Shown here: in pieces, positions 18,068-26,963 of the stretch
Layout of the letters: the number at the start of each line of letters is the position of its first letter
Numbering within the stretch: position 1 is the stretch's first letter
DNA from: Metabacillus sp. KUDC1714
GTDB lineage: Bacteria; Bacillota; Bacilli; Bacillales; Bacillaceae
DNA length: 64,000 bases
Assembly (NCBI RefSeq): GCF_014217835.1
Contig: NZ_CP055263.1
Coordinates: 2,979,501 to 3,043,500 of the forward strand
Reading direction: 5' to 3'
The notes under the pieces: generated by a model
What the model was told of the DNA's origin: nothing
The model's input: only the letters and a program-made list of their open reading frames with translations
The model's database searches: none
Made by a program: the position numbers and the translations under genes

Positions 18068-19567
18068 ATGGATCAACCTATACTTGAAATGAAAAATATT
18101 TGTAAAGCATTTAATGGAATTACCGTTCTTGATCAAGTCAATTTCTCTGTTAAAAAAGGTGAGGTCCACGCATTGATGGGTGGAAATGGTGCTGGTAAAT
18201 CGACTTTAATGAAAATCCTTACTGGCATTTATGCAGCAGACAGCGGAGAGATTCATATTGAAGGAAAACCGGTGAGTATTAAGAGTTATGATGATGCGCA
18301 AGCGAATAAAATATCGATGATCTTTCAGGAATTCAGTTTAATTCCAACACTTAGTGTTGCTCAAAACATCTTTCTTACTCGTGAAAACAAAACATCACTT
18401 GGACTTTTGGATGATAAGGAATGTGAGAAGAAAACTGAAAAACTTCTTGAAGAATTAAACGTTGATATCAAACCAACTGATATTGTTCAAAACTTAGGAG
18501 TTGGTTATTGGCAAATGACAGAAATCGCCAAGGCGCTTTCTCAAGATGCAAAAATTTTAGTTATGGATGAACCCACTTCTTCATTAACGAAAACAGAAAC
18601 AGAAGTGTTGTTCAACTTTATTAATCAATTAACAGAAAAAGGATATTCAATTATTTATATTTCTCACCGTATGGATGAGATTTTCGAAGTATGCGATAGG
18701 ATTACAATATTGCGTGATGGGAGATATATCACAACAGAAACAATTAGTGAAACGAATCTTGACACAGTCATTCAGCATATTGTCGGTATGGAGTTTGACC
18801 AAGCCTTTGAATGGCTGGAGCGCCCATACTCAACAGAGGCGCCGCCGGTTTTTGAAGTGAAAAATTTAAATGCGGGAAATAAGATTCAGAATATTAGCCT
18901 TAAGATTCAACCTGGTGAAATTCTTGGAATCGCCGGATTAATGGGAAGCGGAAGAACTGAATTAGTTCGCAGTCTCTTCGGTATTGATCCAATTGATAGT
19001 GGAGAGATTTACGTTGATGGTGTTAAACAATCAATAAAATCGGCAACAGATGCGATTGATGCAGGGATCGCTTTAATTCCAGAAGATCGACGTGTACAAG
19101 GGTTAGTTCTCGAGCATAGTGTAAGAGACAATATGATTCTTCCAATCCTGCCAAAGGTAAATAAAGGTCTTTTTGTAGATACCAAAAAGTCAAACGAAAT
19201 CAGTAATGAACTTGTTCGTAAGTTGAATATCAAAACAGACAATATTTTTAAAAAATCCGGCCTTTTATCAGGCGGTAATCAACAAAAAATTGTCCTTGCC
19301 AAATGGTTAGCCAATAATCCGACTGTCTTATTACTGGATGAACCAACAATCGGTGTTGACATTGGGGCGAAAACAGAAATTATCGATATTATTAGAGAAA
19401 TGGCTAATAACGGCAAAGCAATACTCGTTATCTCTTCGGAACTCCCAGAGCTTCTTGCGATGAGTGATCGTGTCTTAATCATGCATGAAGGTAAGATTAA
19501 AAAGGAGATGAAGAGAATGGAGATTAAATCAGAGGAGGATCTAGAATATGCAATCCAAGGTTTCTAA
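18068..19567 (+). CDS. Sugar ABC transporter ATP-binding protein (RbsA-like)
   Basis: 499 residues with two fused ATPase domains, as in RbsA/MglA. Domain 1 has Walker A GGNGAGKST near residue 38 and Walker B ILVMDEPTSS. Domain 2 keeps a degenerate P-loop region (GLMGSGRTELVRSLFG) and has LLSGGNQQK and VLLLDEPTIGVDIGAK. The start ATG follows GGAAGGTG. Its 3' end overlaps the permease start by 20 bases. It is the only ATPase in the locus, so all three binding proteins probably share it. Confidence 0.95.
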   Translation: MDQPILEMKNICKAFNGITVLDQVNFSVKKGEVHALMGGNGAGKSTLMKILTGIYAADSGEIHIEGKPVSIKSYDDAQANKISMIFQEFSLIPTLSVAQNIFLTRENKTSLGLLDDKECEKKTEKLLEELNVDIKPTDIVQNLGVGYWQMTEIAKALSQDAKILVMDEPTSSLTKTETEVLFNFINQLTEKGYSIIYISHRMDEIFEVCDRITILRDGRYITTETISETNLDTVIQHIVGMEFDQAFEWLERPYSTEAPPVFEVKNLNAGNKIQNISLKIQPGEILGIAGLMGSGRTELVRSLFGIDPIDSGEIYVDGVKQSIKSATDAIDAGIALIPEDRRVQGLVLEHSVRDNMILPILPKVNKGLFVDTKKSNEISNELVRKLNIKTDNIFKKSGLLSGGNQQKIVLAKWLANNPTVLLLDEPTIGVDIGAKTEIIDIIREMANNGKAILVISSELPELLAMSDRVLIMHEGKIKKEMKRMEIKSEEDLEYAIQGF

Positions 19568-20528
19568 AGTAGAAAAGCCAGTATTACCTAAGTTTAAGGG
19601 TTTTGAATGGAGAAATTATATCGTGTATTTTGCCTTCGTAGGGGTATTAATCTACTTTTCTATTACTTTATATGATGAGGGATTTTTAACATCTGGAAAT
19701 CTATTAAATATCGTTAGACAAACGGCTACAATTTCCTTAATGGCTCTCGCGATGACGTTTGTTATCAGTACGGGAGAAATTGATCTATCTGTAGGATCGA
19801 TAGCCGCTTTATCCTCACTAGTAGGAGCTTTAGCGCTACAAGCAGGATATGGCATCATTGGCGGATTAATTGGCGGTGTTGGTACAGGAATTGTTGTTGG
19901 TTTAATTAACGGTTTACTTGTAACAAAAGTAGCGATTCCTTCTTTCCTAGTAACTCTAGGTACAATGGGAGCGATTAAAGGTCTTGCGATGTGGGTAACG
20001 GATACAGCTCCTGTGCCGATTGTTAATTCAAATTTTAATTTCATCTTTGGTTCAGGTGACATCGGACCAATCCCGGTACTACTTCTTTGGACTGTTGTAT
20101 TTACGATTATTGCTCATGTCTTGCTTCGTAAAACGTCATTTGGACGACAAGTACTAGCTACAGGTGGTAATGAAAGTGCTGCACGCTTCTCAGGTGTTAA
20201 AACAATGCGTATTAAGCTAATCGTTTTCCTAGGTACTGGTGCAATGGCTGGTTTAGCAGGATTACTATATGCAGGACGCATGAATGCAGGAAGATTCTCT
20301 TTCGGTGAAGGAGATGAGCTATCTGTAATAGCAGCAGTTATTCTTGGCGGTACAAGTCTTTTTGGTGGCGTTGGTACAATCATTGGAACTCTGGTTGGTT
20401 CTTTAATGATCGGTACGATTAATAACGGATTGATCATTATGGGGCTAGATGTTAGCCAACAAATGATTATTAAAGGGATTATCATCATTTTAGCGGTAGC
20501 ATTCGGTAAGAAAGCATTGAAAAGATAG
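19548..20528 (+). CDS. Sugar ABC transporter permease (RbsC-like)
   Basis: 326 residues with 8-10 predicted membrane helices. It carries BPD_transp_2-family signatures (STGEIDLSVGSIAALSSLVG, FLVTLGTMGAIKGLA, AAVILGGTSLFGGVGTIIGT). GAGGAGGAT precedes the start inside the end of the ATPase gene, indicating coupled translation. It is the only permease in the cluster and probably works as a homodimer. Confidence 0.95.
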   Translation: MQSKVSKVEKPVLPKFKGFEWRNYIVYFAFVGVLIYFSITLYDEGFLTSGNLLNIVRQTATISLMALAMTFVISTGEIDLSVGSIAALSSLVGALALQAGYGIIGGLIGGVGTGIVVGLINGLLVTKVAIPSFLVTLGTMGAIKGLAMWVTDTAPVPIVNSNFNFIFGSGDIGPIPVLLLWTVVFTIIAHVLLRKTSFGRQVLATGGNESAARFSGVKTMRIKLIVFLGTGAMAGLAGLLYAGRMNAGRFSFGEGDELSVIAAVILGGTSLFGGVGTIIGTLVGSLMIGTINNGLIIMGLDVSQQMIIKGIIIILAVAFGKKALKR

Positions 20529-20544
20529 ATTTAAATGAAAAAAG

Positions 20545-20570
20545 GGATGGAACAGTCAATCGTTCCATCC
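20545..20570 (+). other. Intercistronic hairpin after the permease gene
   Basis: GGATGGAAC (20545-20553) pairs with GTTCCATCC (20562-20570) around an 8-base loop and has no T-run. It probably acts as an mRNA processing or stabilising element, or as a weak attenuator, between transport and catabolic genes. Confidence 0.5.
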
Positions 20571-20614
20571 ATGAAATAAACAACAAGGTGAAAAAGAGAA
20601 CAGGAGGATGAGAT

Positions 20615-21799
20615 GTGGAAAAAATAAAAGTCGGAATCATTGGTACTGGTTTTATAGGACCAACTCATATTGAAGCAATTAGAAGACTGGGATTTGTAGA
20701 AGTAGTTGGTTTAGCAGAGAGTAATCAAGAGTCAGCAGAGAAAAAGGCTGCTGAATTAGGAATTCCTAACGCATATGCATATGGTGATTATCGAGACATG
20801 CTGAAGAACGATGAAATTCAAGTCGTGCATAATTGTACACCAAATCATCTTCATTTTGAAATTAATAAAGACATTATTTTAGCTGGAAAGCATGTGATAT
20901 CTGAAAAGCCGCTAGCGATGAATAGTGATGAATCAGCAGAACTGTTAGAGTTAGCGAAAAAACAAGGCATTGTTCATGGTGTGAATTTTAATTACAGACA
21001 GCATGCAAGTGTACAAAATCTACAATCAATGGTTGCAAATAATAATTTTGGGAATGTCAACTTGGTTCATGGCAGTTATTTGCAAGACTGGTTATTGTAT
21101 GAAACTGATTATAACTGGCGATTAGCTCCAGGTGTTGGCGGTAAATCTCGTGCTGTAGCAGATATTGGTTCACATTGGTGTGATACTGTTCAATTTGTAA
21201 CTGGCAAAAAAATAGCTGAGGTTTTCGCTGATTTAGCAATCGTCATTCCTTTGAGAAAGAAAGCAAAATCAGGTATTGCAACATTTAGTGCTTCAAGTGA
21301 CATGGAACAAGAATATGATGATGTTCCGATTAATACTGAAGACTATGCATCTGTACTTGTTCGCTTTGAAGATGGTTCTAGAGGAGTCTTCACGGTTTCT
21401 CAAGTAAGTGCTGGACGGAAAAACAGACTAAGCTTCGAGATTAATGGTAGTAAAAGTTCTGCATTTTGGAATCAAGAAGAACCAGAAAAATTATGGATCG
21501 GACACCGTGATCGAGCGAATGAAATTTTGCTTGCAGATCCGTCATTGTTTACAGCAGAAGCAAGATCAGCCATCAATCATCCAGGTGGACATAATGAGGG
21601 CTGGCCAGATGCATTAAAAAATATGATGTTTAACTTCTACACTTTTATAAAAGAAGGAAAGAACCTAAATACAGATAAGCCAAACTTTGCAACATTTGAG
21701 GATGGGCATTTATCTATGTGTATCACCGATGCGATTTTAGAGAGCAATGAGGAGCAAAAATGGGTGAAAGTTCAGGTAGGTAAGGAGGTACATTCATGA
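20615..21799 (+). CDS. Gfo/Idh/MocA-family sugar dehydrogenase 1
   Basis: 394 residues starting at GTG after AGGAGG. The N-terminal NAD(P)-binding fold has GIIGTGFIGPTHIEAI, and VISEKPLAMN holds the conserved EKP lysine. The C-terminal substrate domain includes YLQDWLLYETDYNWR and the DIGSHWCDTVQFVTG motif with the catalytic Asp/His pair. These enzymes oxidise a secondary hydroxyl of a sugar or cyclitol using a nicotinamide cofactor. It is a distant paralogue of the enzyme at 31.4 kb. Its end overlaps the next gene by ATGA. Confidence 0.92.
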   Translation: MEKIKVGIIGTGFIGPTHIEAIRRLGFVEVVGLAESNQESAEKKAAELGIPNAYAYGDYRDMLKNDEIQVVHNCTPNHLHFEINKDIILAGKHVISEKPLAMNSDESAELLELAKKQGIVHGVNFNYRQHASVQNLQSMVANNNFGNVNLVHGSYLQDWLLYETDYNWRLAPGVGGKSRAVADIGSHWCDTVQFVTGKKIAEVFADLAIVIPLRKKAKSGIATFSASSDMEQEYDDVPINTEDYASVLVRFEDGSRGVFTVSQVSAGRKNRLSFEINGSKSSAFWNQEEPEKLWIGHRDRANEILLADPSLFTAEARSAINHPGGHNEGWPDALKNMMFNFYTFIKEGKNLNTDKPNFATFEDGHLSMCITDAILESNEEQKWVKVQVGKEVHS

Positions 21800-22767
21800 A
21801 ACTAGGTGTATTTACACCCCTTTATCAGAATCTTCCTTTCGAAGAGATGCTGGATAAAGTAAGTGAAATGGGACTTGAAGCTGTTGAGCTAGGCACAGGT
21901 AACTATCCTGGTAATCAGCATTGTAATCCAGATGAATTACTAGAATCACCGGAAAAAGCAAAATCATTTATGAATGCTGTTGAAAGCAGAGGGTTAACAA
22001 TCAGTGGTTTAAGCTTTCATGGAAATCCGCTGCACCCAAATAAAAAAGTTGCCAACGAATCTCATGAAGTATGGAGAAAAACAGTCTTGTTGGCAGAACG
22101 CTTAGGAATACCGGTTGTAAATGGTTTTTCTGGCTGTCCTGGAGACCATGAAGGAGCAAAAAATCCAAACTGGGTTACTTGTTCTTGGCCGCCAGAATAT
22201 ATAGATGTGCTTAATTGGCAATGGGATGAAGTTGTTATCCCTTATTGGAAAGAAGAAGCAAAATTTGCAAAACAGCATGGTATTAATCAAATTGCATTTG
22301 AAATGCATCCTGGATTTGTCGTTTACAATCCAGAAACATTACTGAAATTACGCGAACATGCGGGAGAAAACATCGGAGCAAATTTCGATCCAAGTCATCT
22401 AGTATGGCAAGGCATTAATCCTGTCGAAGCAATTAAGAAGCTTGGCCGTGAAAATGCAATCTTCCATTTCCATGCAAAAGATACGTATTTAGATAAAGAA
22501 AATATCAGCATAAACGGTGTGCTTGATACAAAGCACTATAGCAACATTTTAGATCGCTCATGGACTTTCCGCTCAGTAGGTTACGGCCATGATGAAAAAA
22601 TCTGGAAAGACATGATCAGCACATTACGAGCGGTTGGCTATGATTATGTCATTTCAATTGAACATGAAGATATGCTTGCATCAACGGATGAAGGTTTGAA
22701 GAAAGCTATTTCACTTCTTAAAGGAGCTTTGTTCAAGGAAGAGCTGACTGAGATGTGGTGGGCGTAG
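21796..22767 (+). CDS. TIM-barrel sugar isomerase/epimerase-family protein 1
   Basis: 323 residues of the xylose-isomerase-like TIM barrel (AP endonuclease 2 fold). Likely metal ligands are visible in AFEMHPG, NFDPSHLVW, FHFHAKDTY and ISIEHED. It is co-translated with the upstream Gfo/Idh dehydrogenase (ATGA overlap), a pairing typical of keto-sugar pathways. The family covers epimerases, isomerases, dehydratases and lyases acting on keto intermediates, so the precise reaction cannot be read from sequence. It is longer than the other four barrels because of an insert near residues 110-150. Confidence 0.9.
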   Translation: MKLGVFTPLYQNLPFEEMLDKVSEMGLEAVELGTGNYPGNQHCNPDELLESPEKAKSFMNAVESRGLTISGLSFHGNPLHPNKKVANESHEVWRKTVLLAERLGIPVVNGFSGCPGDHEGAKNPNWVTCSWPPEYIDVLNWQWDEVVIPYWKEEAKFAKQHGINQIAFEMHPGFVVYNPETLLKLREHAGENIGANFDPSHLVWQGINPVEAIKKLGRENAIFHFHAKDTYLDKENISINGVLDTKHYSNILDRSWTFRSVGYGHDEKIWKDMISTLRAVGYDYVISIEHEDMLASTDEGLKKAISLLKGALFKEELTEMWWA

Positions 22768-22807
22768 CTTTAAGAAACAAATCATTTAACATATAGGAGG
22801 ATTTACG

Positions 22808-23836
22808 ATGTCAATGAAAGCAGTATTTTTCCCAGGTGATAAAAAAGTAGAAATTCGTGAAGTAGACATTCCAACTCCTGGGCAAGGAGAGGTATTAGTT
22901 CAATTAAAAGCATCAGCAATTTGCCGCAGTGATATGAGTTTATATCATGGTACGTCGGTTTTTCAAGGAACGAAAACAGGCTGTACAGTGCCGGGGCATG
23001 AGCCTGCCGGAGTCATTACCGAAGTAGGAGCTGGTGTTGAAAAATTTAAAACAGGAGACCGTGTTGCGGTTTATTTAGCAGTAGGCTGTGGCGAGTGTGC
23101 TCATTGTAAAAGCGGCTACAAAATGTTCTGTAAAGAATTCAAATGCATCGGATTCGATTCTCATGGTGGAGATGCAGACTACATGGTTGTACCAGCTGAA
23201 AACTGCATGAGACTTCCAGATAGCATGAGCTTTGTAACAGCAGCTGTTTCAACAGATGCAGTCGGAACTCTTTACCACGCGCAAAAGAGAATGAATATTT
23301 CTGGTAGAGATATTCTTGTGATTTTTGGTATGGGACCTATGGGAGGAGCAGGTGTCATGATTGCAAAAGGCCTAGGTGCAACGGTTATTGCTGTTGACAT
23401 GCTTGATGAGCGCTTGGAGCTAGCGAAAGAAGTAGGTGCCGACTTTACAATCAATGGAAAAAATGTGAATGTACAAGAAGAAATTAATCGCATTACAAAA
23501 GGTTTAGGAGCGGATGCTGCAATTGATTGTTCAGGAAGTCCATATGCTGAGAATGATGCATTGGATTGTGTAAGAGCACATGGACGTGTAGCGTTTATCG
23601 GGGAAAGCAAGGAAACAACAATCAAGCCAAGTCAGCAATTAATCCGTAAACAAATCACTGTCATGGGATCATGGTACTTCCCAATTCAAGAGTTTGATGA
23701 AATTGCTGAATTCATTGTACGAAAGAATTTACCAGTTGAAAAATTAGTAACACATACATTCAAGCTAGAAGAAGCGGAAGAAGCCTTCCGTATGTTTGAC
23801 GATCGAGAAACAGAAAAAGCTGTGTTTGTTTGGTAA
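22808..23836 (+). CDS. Zinc-dependent medium-chain dehydrogenase 1
   Basis: 342 residues. Seen: the catalytic zinc region (AICRSDMSLYHG, GHEPAGVITEVGAG), a structural zinc lobe (CGECAHCKSGYKMFC) and a Rossmann motif (VIFGMGPMGGAGVMIAK). A strong AGGAGG precedes the ATG. Placed between two TIM-barrel genes, it probably oxidises or reduces a polyol or keto-sugar intermediate. It differs from the enzyme at 27 kb, so the two probably act at different steps. Confidence 0.92.
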   Translation: MSMKAVFFPGDKKVEIREVDIPTPGQGEVLVQLKASAICRSDMSLYHGTSVFQGTKTGCTVPGHEPAGVITEVGAGVEKFKTGDRVAVYLAVGCGECAHCKSGYKMFCKEFKCIGFDSHGGDADYMVVPAENCMRLPDSMSFVTAAVSTDAVGTLYHAQKRMNISGRDILVIFGMGPMGGAGVMIAKGLGATVIAVDMLDERLELAKEVGADFTINGKNVNVQEEINRITKGLGADAAIDCSGSPYAENDALDCVRAHGRVAFIGESKETTIKPSQQLIRKQITVMGSWYFPIQEFDEIAEFIVRKNLPVEKLVTHTFKLEEAEEAFRMFDDRETEKAVFVW

Positions 23837-23914
23837 TAAGATAGATTTATATTTTGCTACTTACCTATTCGGTAATAGCTCGTGATTAAAAATGAATGAG
23901 AAACGGAGTTGTTG

Positions 23915-24754
23915 ATGATGAAAATATCATTTAATACGTGGGTTTATGGCTCTTTTCCGTCTTGGCTTCCAACTTATCCATTGGAAGAAGTAATTAGTCG
24001 CTTATCAGCGATGGGATATGATGGAATTGAAATTGGTTGTGCAAGTCCTCATGCATATCCAGATTTTTTATCGAATGAAAGACGTAAAGAAATTCTTAAT
24101 CATTTAAAAAGAAACAATCTTAATGTTGCTGCTATGCTTCCTGCTCCAGGGGGCGGACCTGGCTTAAATCCATGCTCTCCATTAAAAGAAGAACGAGAAT
24201 TTACAATTAAACAATATAAAGATGTCGTTCGACTTGCCCACGATTGGGAATGCCCAACTGTGATGTGGCTTGCGGGCTGGTTTGGCTTTGGAACTACTCA
24301 GAAGGACGCATGGAAATATAGTTTAGAAGGTTTACAAGATGTTGCAAAATACGCAAAAGATCTTGGAATTACAATGGTTGTTGAGCCTCAAGCAGCCGAC
24401 AGCAATCTAATCGAATCCGCTGATGATGCCTTAATGCTTGCTGAAGAGGCGGGAGAATCCAACGTAAAAGTAATGTTTGACACGTTCCATGCCTTATATA
24501 GAAACGAGGTACCAAGTGATTATGTATATAGAATGAAGGAAAAGCTGCATCACGTTCATATTTCAGATGATGATCGTTTGCCTCCTGGTCAAGGAAGTGT
24601 GAATTTTGATTCCTTACTAAAAGCGTTAAAAGAAATTGATTATCAGGGCTATCTATCAATGGAAGTTGGATTTCATACAAGAAAAGCAGATCCAGATTGG
24701 TATGCAAAAACTTCAATTGACTATTTGAAACAGAAACTAGCAGAAATTAAATAA
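23915..24754 (+). CDS. TIM-barrel sugar isomerase/epimerase-family protein 2
   Basis: 279 residues. The ATG at 23915 sits 6 bases after GGAG; the next ATG, at 23918, is equally possible. Metal-ligand motifs are VVEPQAADSN, VMFDTFHALY, HHVHISDDDR and SMEVGF. The PPGQGSVNFD motif after the His ligand is characteristic of the tagatose/psicose-3-epimerase-like branch. It is followed by a long perfect hairpin before the second binding-protein gene. Confidence 0.88.
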   Translation: MMKISFNTWVYGSFPSWLPTYPLEEVISRLSAMGYDGIEIGCASPHAYPDFLSNERRKEILNHLKRNNLNVAAMLPAPGGGPGLNPCSPLKEEREFTIKQYKDVVRLAHDWECPTVMWLAGWFGFGTTQKDAWKYSLEGLQDVAKYAKDLGITMVVEPQAADSNLIESADDALMLAEEAGESNVKVMFDTFHALYRNEVPSDYVYRMKEKLHHVHISDDDRLPPGQGSVNFDSLLKALKEIDYQGYLSMEVGFHTRKADPDWYAKTSIDYLKQKLAEIK

Positions 24755-24779
24755 AGAAAATAAAACAGATCATATATAC

Positions 24780-24817
24780 CTTGAACATCTTTTTGGATTC
24801 TAGAAAAGATGTTCAAG
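24780..24817 (+). other. Long intercistronic hairpin
   Basis: A perfect 14-base stem (24780-24793 with 24804-24817) with a 10-base loop lies between the second TIM-barrel gene and the second binding-protein gene. The following bases are A/T-rich but not a T-run, so termination would be partial. It may protect the upstream mRNA or lower readthrough. Confidence 0.6.
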
Positions 24818-24854
24818 TATAAGATTTTATTTCATAAAAAATAGGGGGATTTTC

Positions 24855-26036
24855 ATGAAAAAGATTTTTTTCAAAATGATGATGATTCTATTAATTAGTG
24901 GTCTAGCAATTGCTGGATGTAGTCAAAGTAGTTCTTCTCAATCTGGAAATGAAAGTGAAAAGAGCGATAAAAATGAGGTAAAACTTCCTGATTCAGGTCC
25001 ACTTACGATTAACCCGGAAATTTCAAGTGAACAAGAAATATTAAGTAAAGGTCCTTATGGAGAAACAGCTATTTCTGCAAAGGATTTTCAACTAACAGAA
25101 GAAGAAATTGAAAAGATTAAAGAAGGTAAATACAAAGCTGCAATTGCCATGCATTATGCTGGTAATGATTATTCAACTGCACAAATTAACGGTTTAAAAG
25201 CAGCATTTGAAAGAATGGGAATTGAAGTGGTTGCTGTTACAGATGGGCAATTTAAGTCTGAAAAACAAGTAGCTGATATCGAAACAATCATGGCAAAATC
25301 TCCAGATATTATCGTCAGTCTACCGGTTGATCCTGTTTCAACTGCTCCGGCTTTTAAAAAAGCTGCAGATGCTGGTATTAAACTGGTATTTATGGATAGC
25401 GTACCTGTGGGATTAGAACCAGGCAAGGATTATGTAAGCGTTGTCGCTTCTGATAACTATGGAAATGGTACAGCGGCAGGAGATATTTTAGGTGAACAGC
25501 TTGGTGGAAAAGGGAAAGTTGGTATCATTTACCACGATGTTGACTTCTTTGTAAATAACCAACGTCGAGAAGCAGTTGAAACGACACTTAAAGAAAAGTA
25601 TCCAGAAATTGAAATTGTCACAAGCAGCGGAATAACAACACCGAACGATGCTGAAAAAGTAGCATCAGCCATGTTAACGAGATACAACGATTTAGACGGT
25701 ATTTTCGCCATTTGGGATGTACCTGCTGAAGGTGTTTTAGCAGCTGCACGAACGGCTGGAAAGGAAGATTTAACTATCACAACAGTAGATTTAGGTACAA
25801 ACGTTGCCTTAGAGATTGCTTCTGGTGGAAATGTAAAAGGTCTTGGATCACAGCTGCCATTTGATCAGGGAGTTGCAGAGGCGATTTTAGCCGGGCATTC
25901 TTTACTTGGAAAAGAAGTTCCTCCATTTGTCGCTGTACCAGGTTTAGCTGTAACACAGGAAAATGTTTTAGAGGCATGGAAAATGGCATACCGTCAGGAA
26001 GCTCCGGAAGTAATTCAAAAGGCTGCAAAACAATAA
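24855..26036 (+). CDS. Sugar ABC transporter binding lipoprotein 2 (RbsB-like)
   Basis: 393 residues, with a signal peptide and lipobox (GLAIAGC). Same architecture as the paralogues at 16.8 and 30.2 kb, including the GPLTINPEIS motif and the GIFAIWDVPAEGVLAAARTA segment. It has its own ribosome site and no adjacent ATPase or permease, so it probably feeds the importer encoded at 18-20.5 kb. Differences in ligand-pocket positions relative to the paralogues would suggest different but related substrates; this needs an alignment. Confidence 0.92.
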   Translation: MKKIFFKMMMILLISGLAIAGCSQSSSSQSGNESEKSDKNEVKLPDSGPLTINPEISSEQEILSKGPYGETAISAKDFQLTEEEIEKIKEGKYKAAIAMHYAGNDYSTAQINGLKAAFERMGIEVVAVTDGQFKSEKQVADIETIMAKSPDIIVSLPVDPVSTAPAFKKAADAGIKLVFMDSVPVGLEPGKDYVSVVASDNYGNGTAAGDILGEQLGGKGKVGIIYHDVDFFVNNQRREAVETTLKEKYPEIEIVTSSGITTPNDAEKVASAMLTRYNDLDGIFAIWDVPAEGVLAAARTAGKEDLTITTVDLGTNVALEIASGGNVKGLGSQLPFDQGVAEAILAGHSLLGKEVPPFVAVPGLAVTQENVLEAWKMAYRQEAPEVIQKAAKQ

Positions 26037-26073
26037 TTTAACAATTAAATTGTTTAATAACTTTTAAAAATAA

Positions 26074-26087
26074 TGTAAGCGATTATA
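26074..26087. promoter_or_regulatory. LacI/CcpA-type operator, degenerate
   Basis: TGTAAGCGATTATA resembles the operators at 16.5-16.7 kb, with T in place of C at the second-to-last arm position. It lies 52 bases before the third TIM-barrel gene and may mark an internal regulated promoter. Confidence 0.45.
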
Positions 26088-26138
26088 AAAAAGATGTTCA
26101 CAAGAGTATATCCTAAATGGGCAAAAGGAGCGATGAGA

Positions 26139-26963
26139 ATGATTAAATACGGTTATAACACACTTGTATATGCTGGTGAGAATATTGAAACTAGTATTGC
26201 GAGATTATCAAAATTCGGTTATGACGGTGTTGAATTTGTTGGGGAACCAGGACAAATGGATACTGGTTTAATAAAGGAACTGCTTAATAAATATAACATC
26301 TCTGCCTCTACAATATGTGCGATTTATAATGCTGAAAGAGACATCGTCTCCAGTGATAAGCAAACTAGAAGGAATGCGATTGAGTATATTAAAAGCTGCG
26401 TTGATTTTGCAAGTACCATTGGGGCACAAGGAATTTCATTAACTCCAACAGCCTGTATGAAAATTTATCAGGAGGCCGATAGAGAAACTGAGCTTAATTG
26501 GGCTGTTGAAGGAGTTAAAGAAGCAGGCTCATATGCTGGAGAACATGGAGTCAGATTAACTGTTGAACCATGGAATCGCTATGAGAATTATCTTATTAAT
26601 CGAATGGAACAATCTCTTGAACTTGTCAATCGTGTTGATTTACCTAGTGTTGGGTGTATGGGTGATACATACCACATGAATATTGAAGAGGTAGACATTG
26701 CTGATGCGATTCGCCTGGCTGGGGATAAATTATATCATCTCCATATTGCTGACAGTAATCGTGCGGCACCTGGAAGAGGGCATATCGATTTTAAACCAAT
26801 CGCGAAAGCATTAAAGGATATAAACTACAGTGGTTATTTAACAATGGAATTATTACCTGCTTTTGCTGACCCATTTAATGGGACAAGATGTGAAGAATTC
26901 TATGATCAATACACAGAGGAGTCTATCGTTTTCCTGAAAAAATTATTTAAGGAGGAAGTATGA
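26139..26963 (+). CDS. TIM-barrel sugar isomerase/epimerase-family protein 3
   Basis: 274 residues. The ATG at 26139 is chosen because AAAGGAG lies 8 bases upstream; the longer frame from 26094 has no ribosome site. Motifs: LTVEPWNRYENYLIN (Glu ligand), GCMGDTYHMNIEE (Asp/His), LYHLHIADSNR (His) and TMELLP (Glu). The EPWNRYE pattern and the HIAD-N/S-R-x-A-P-G-x-G-H motif match D-tagatose/D-psicose 3-epimerase-type enzymes. It is clearly paralogous to the gene at 28.1 kb. Its stop overlaps the next start (TGATG). Confidence 0.9.
   Translation: MIKYGYNTLVYAGENIETSIARLSKFGYDGVEFVGEPGQMDTGLIKELLNKYNISASTICAIYNAERDIVSSDKQTRRNAIEYIKSCVDFASTIGAQGISLTPTACMKIYQEADRETELNWAVEGVKEAGSYAGEHGVRLTVEPWNRYENYLINRMEQSLELVNRVDLPSVGCMGDTYHMNIEEVDIADAIRLAGDKLYHLHIADSNRAAPGRGHIDFKPIAKALKDINYSGYLTMELLPAFADPFNGTRCEEFYDQYTEESIVFLKKLFKEEV

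Noticed and set aside
19652..20488. Two long minus-strand frames opposite the permease gene
   Set aside because: Proline/serine-rich antisense shadows of a hydrophobic protein gene; no ribosome sites.
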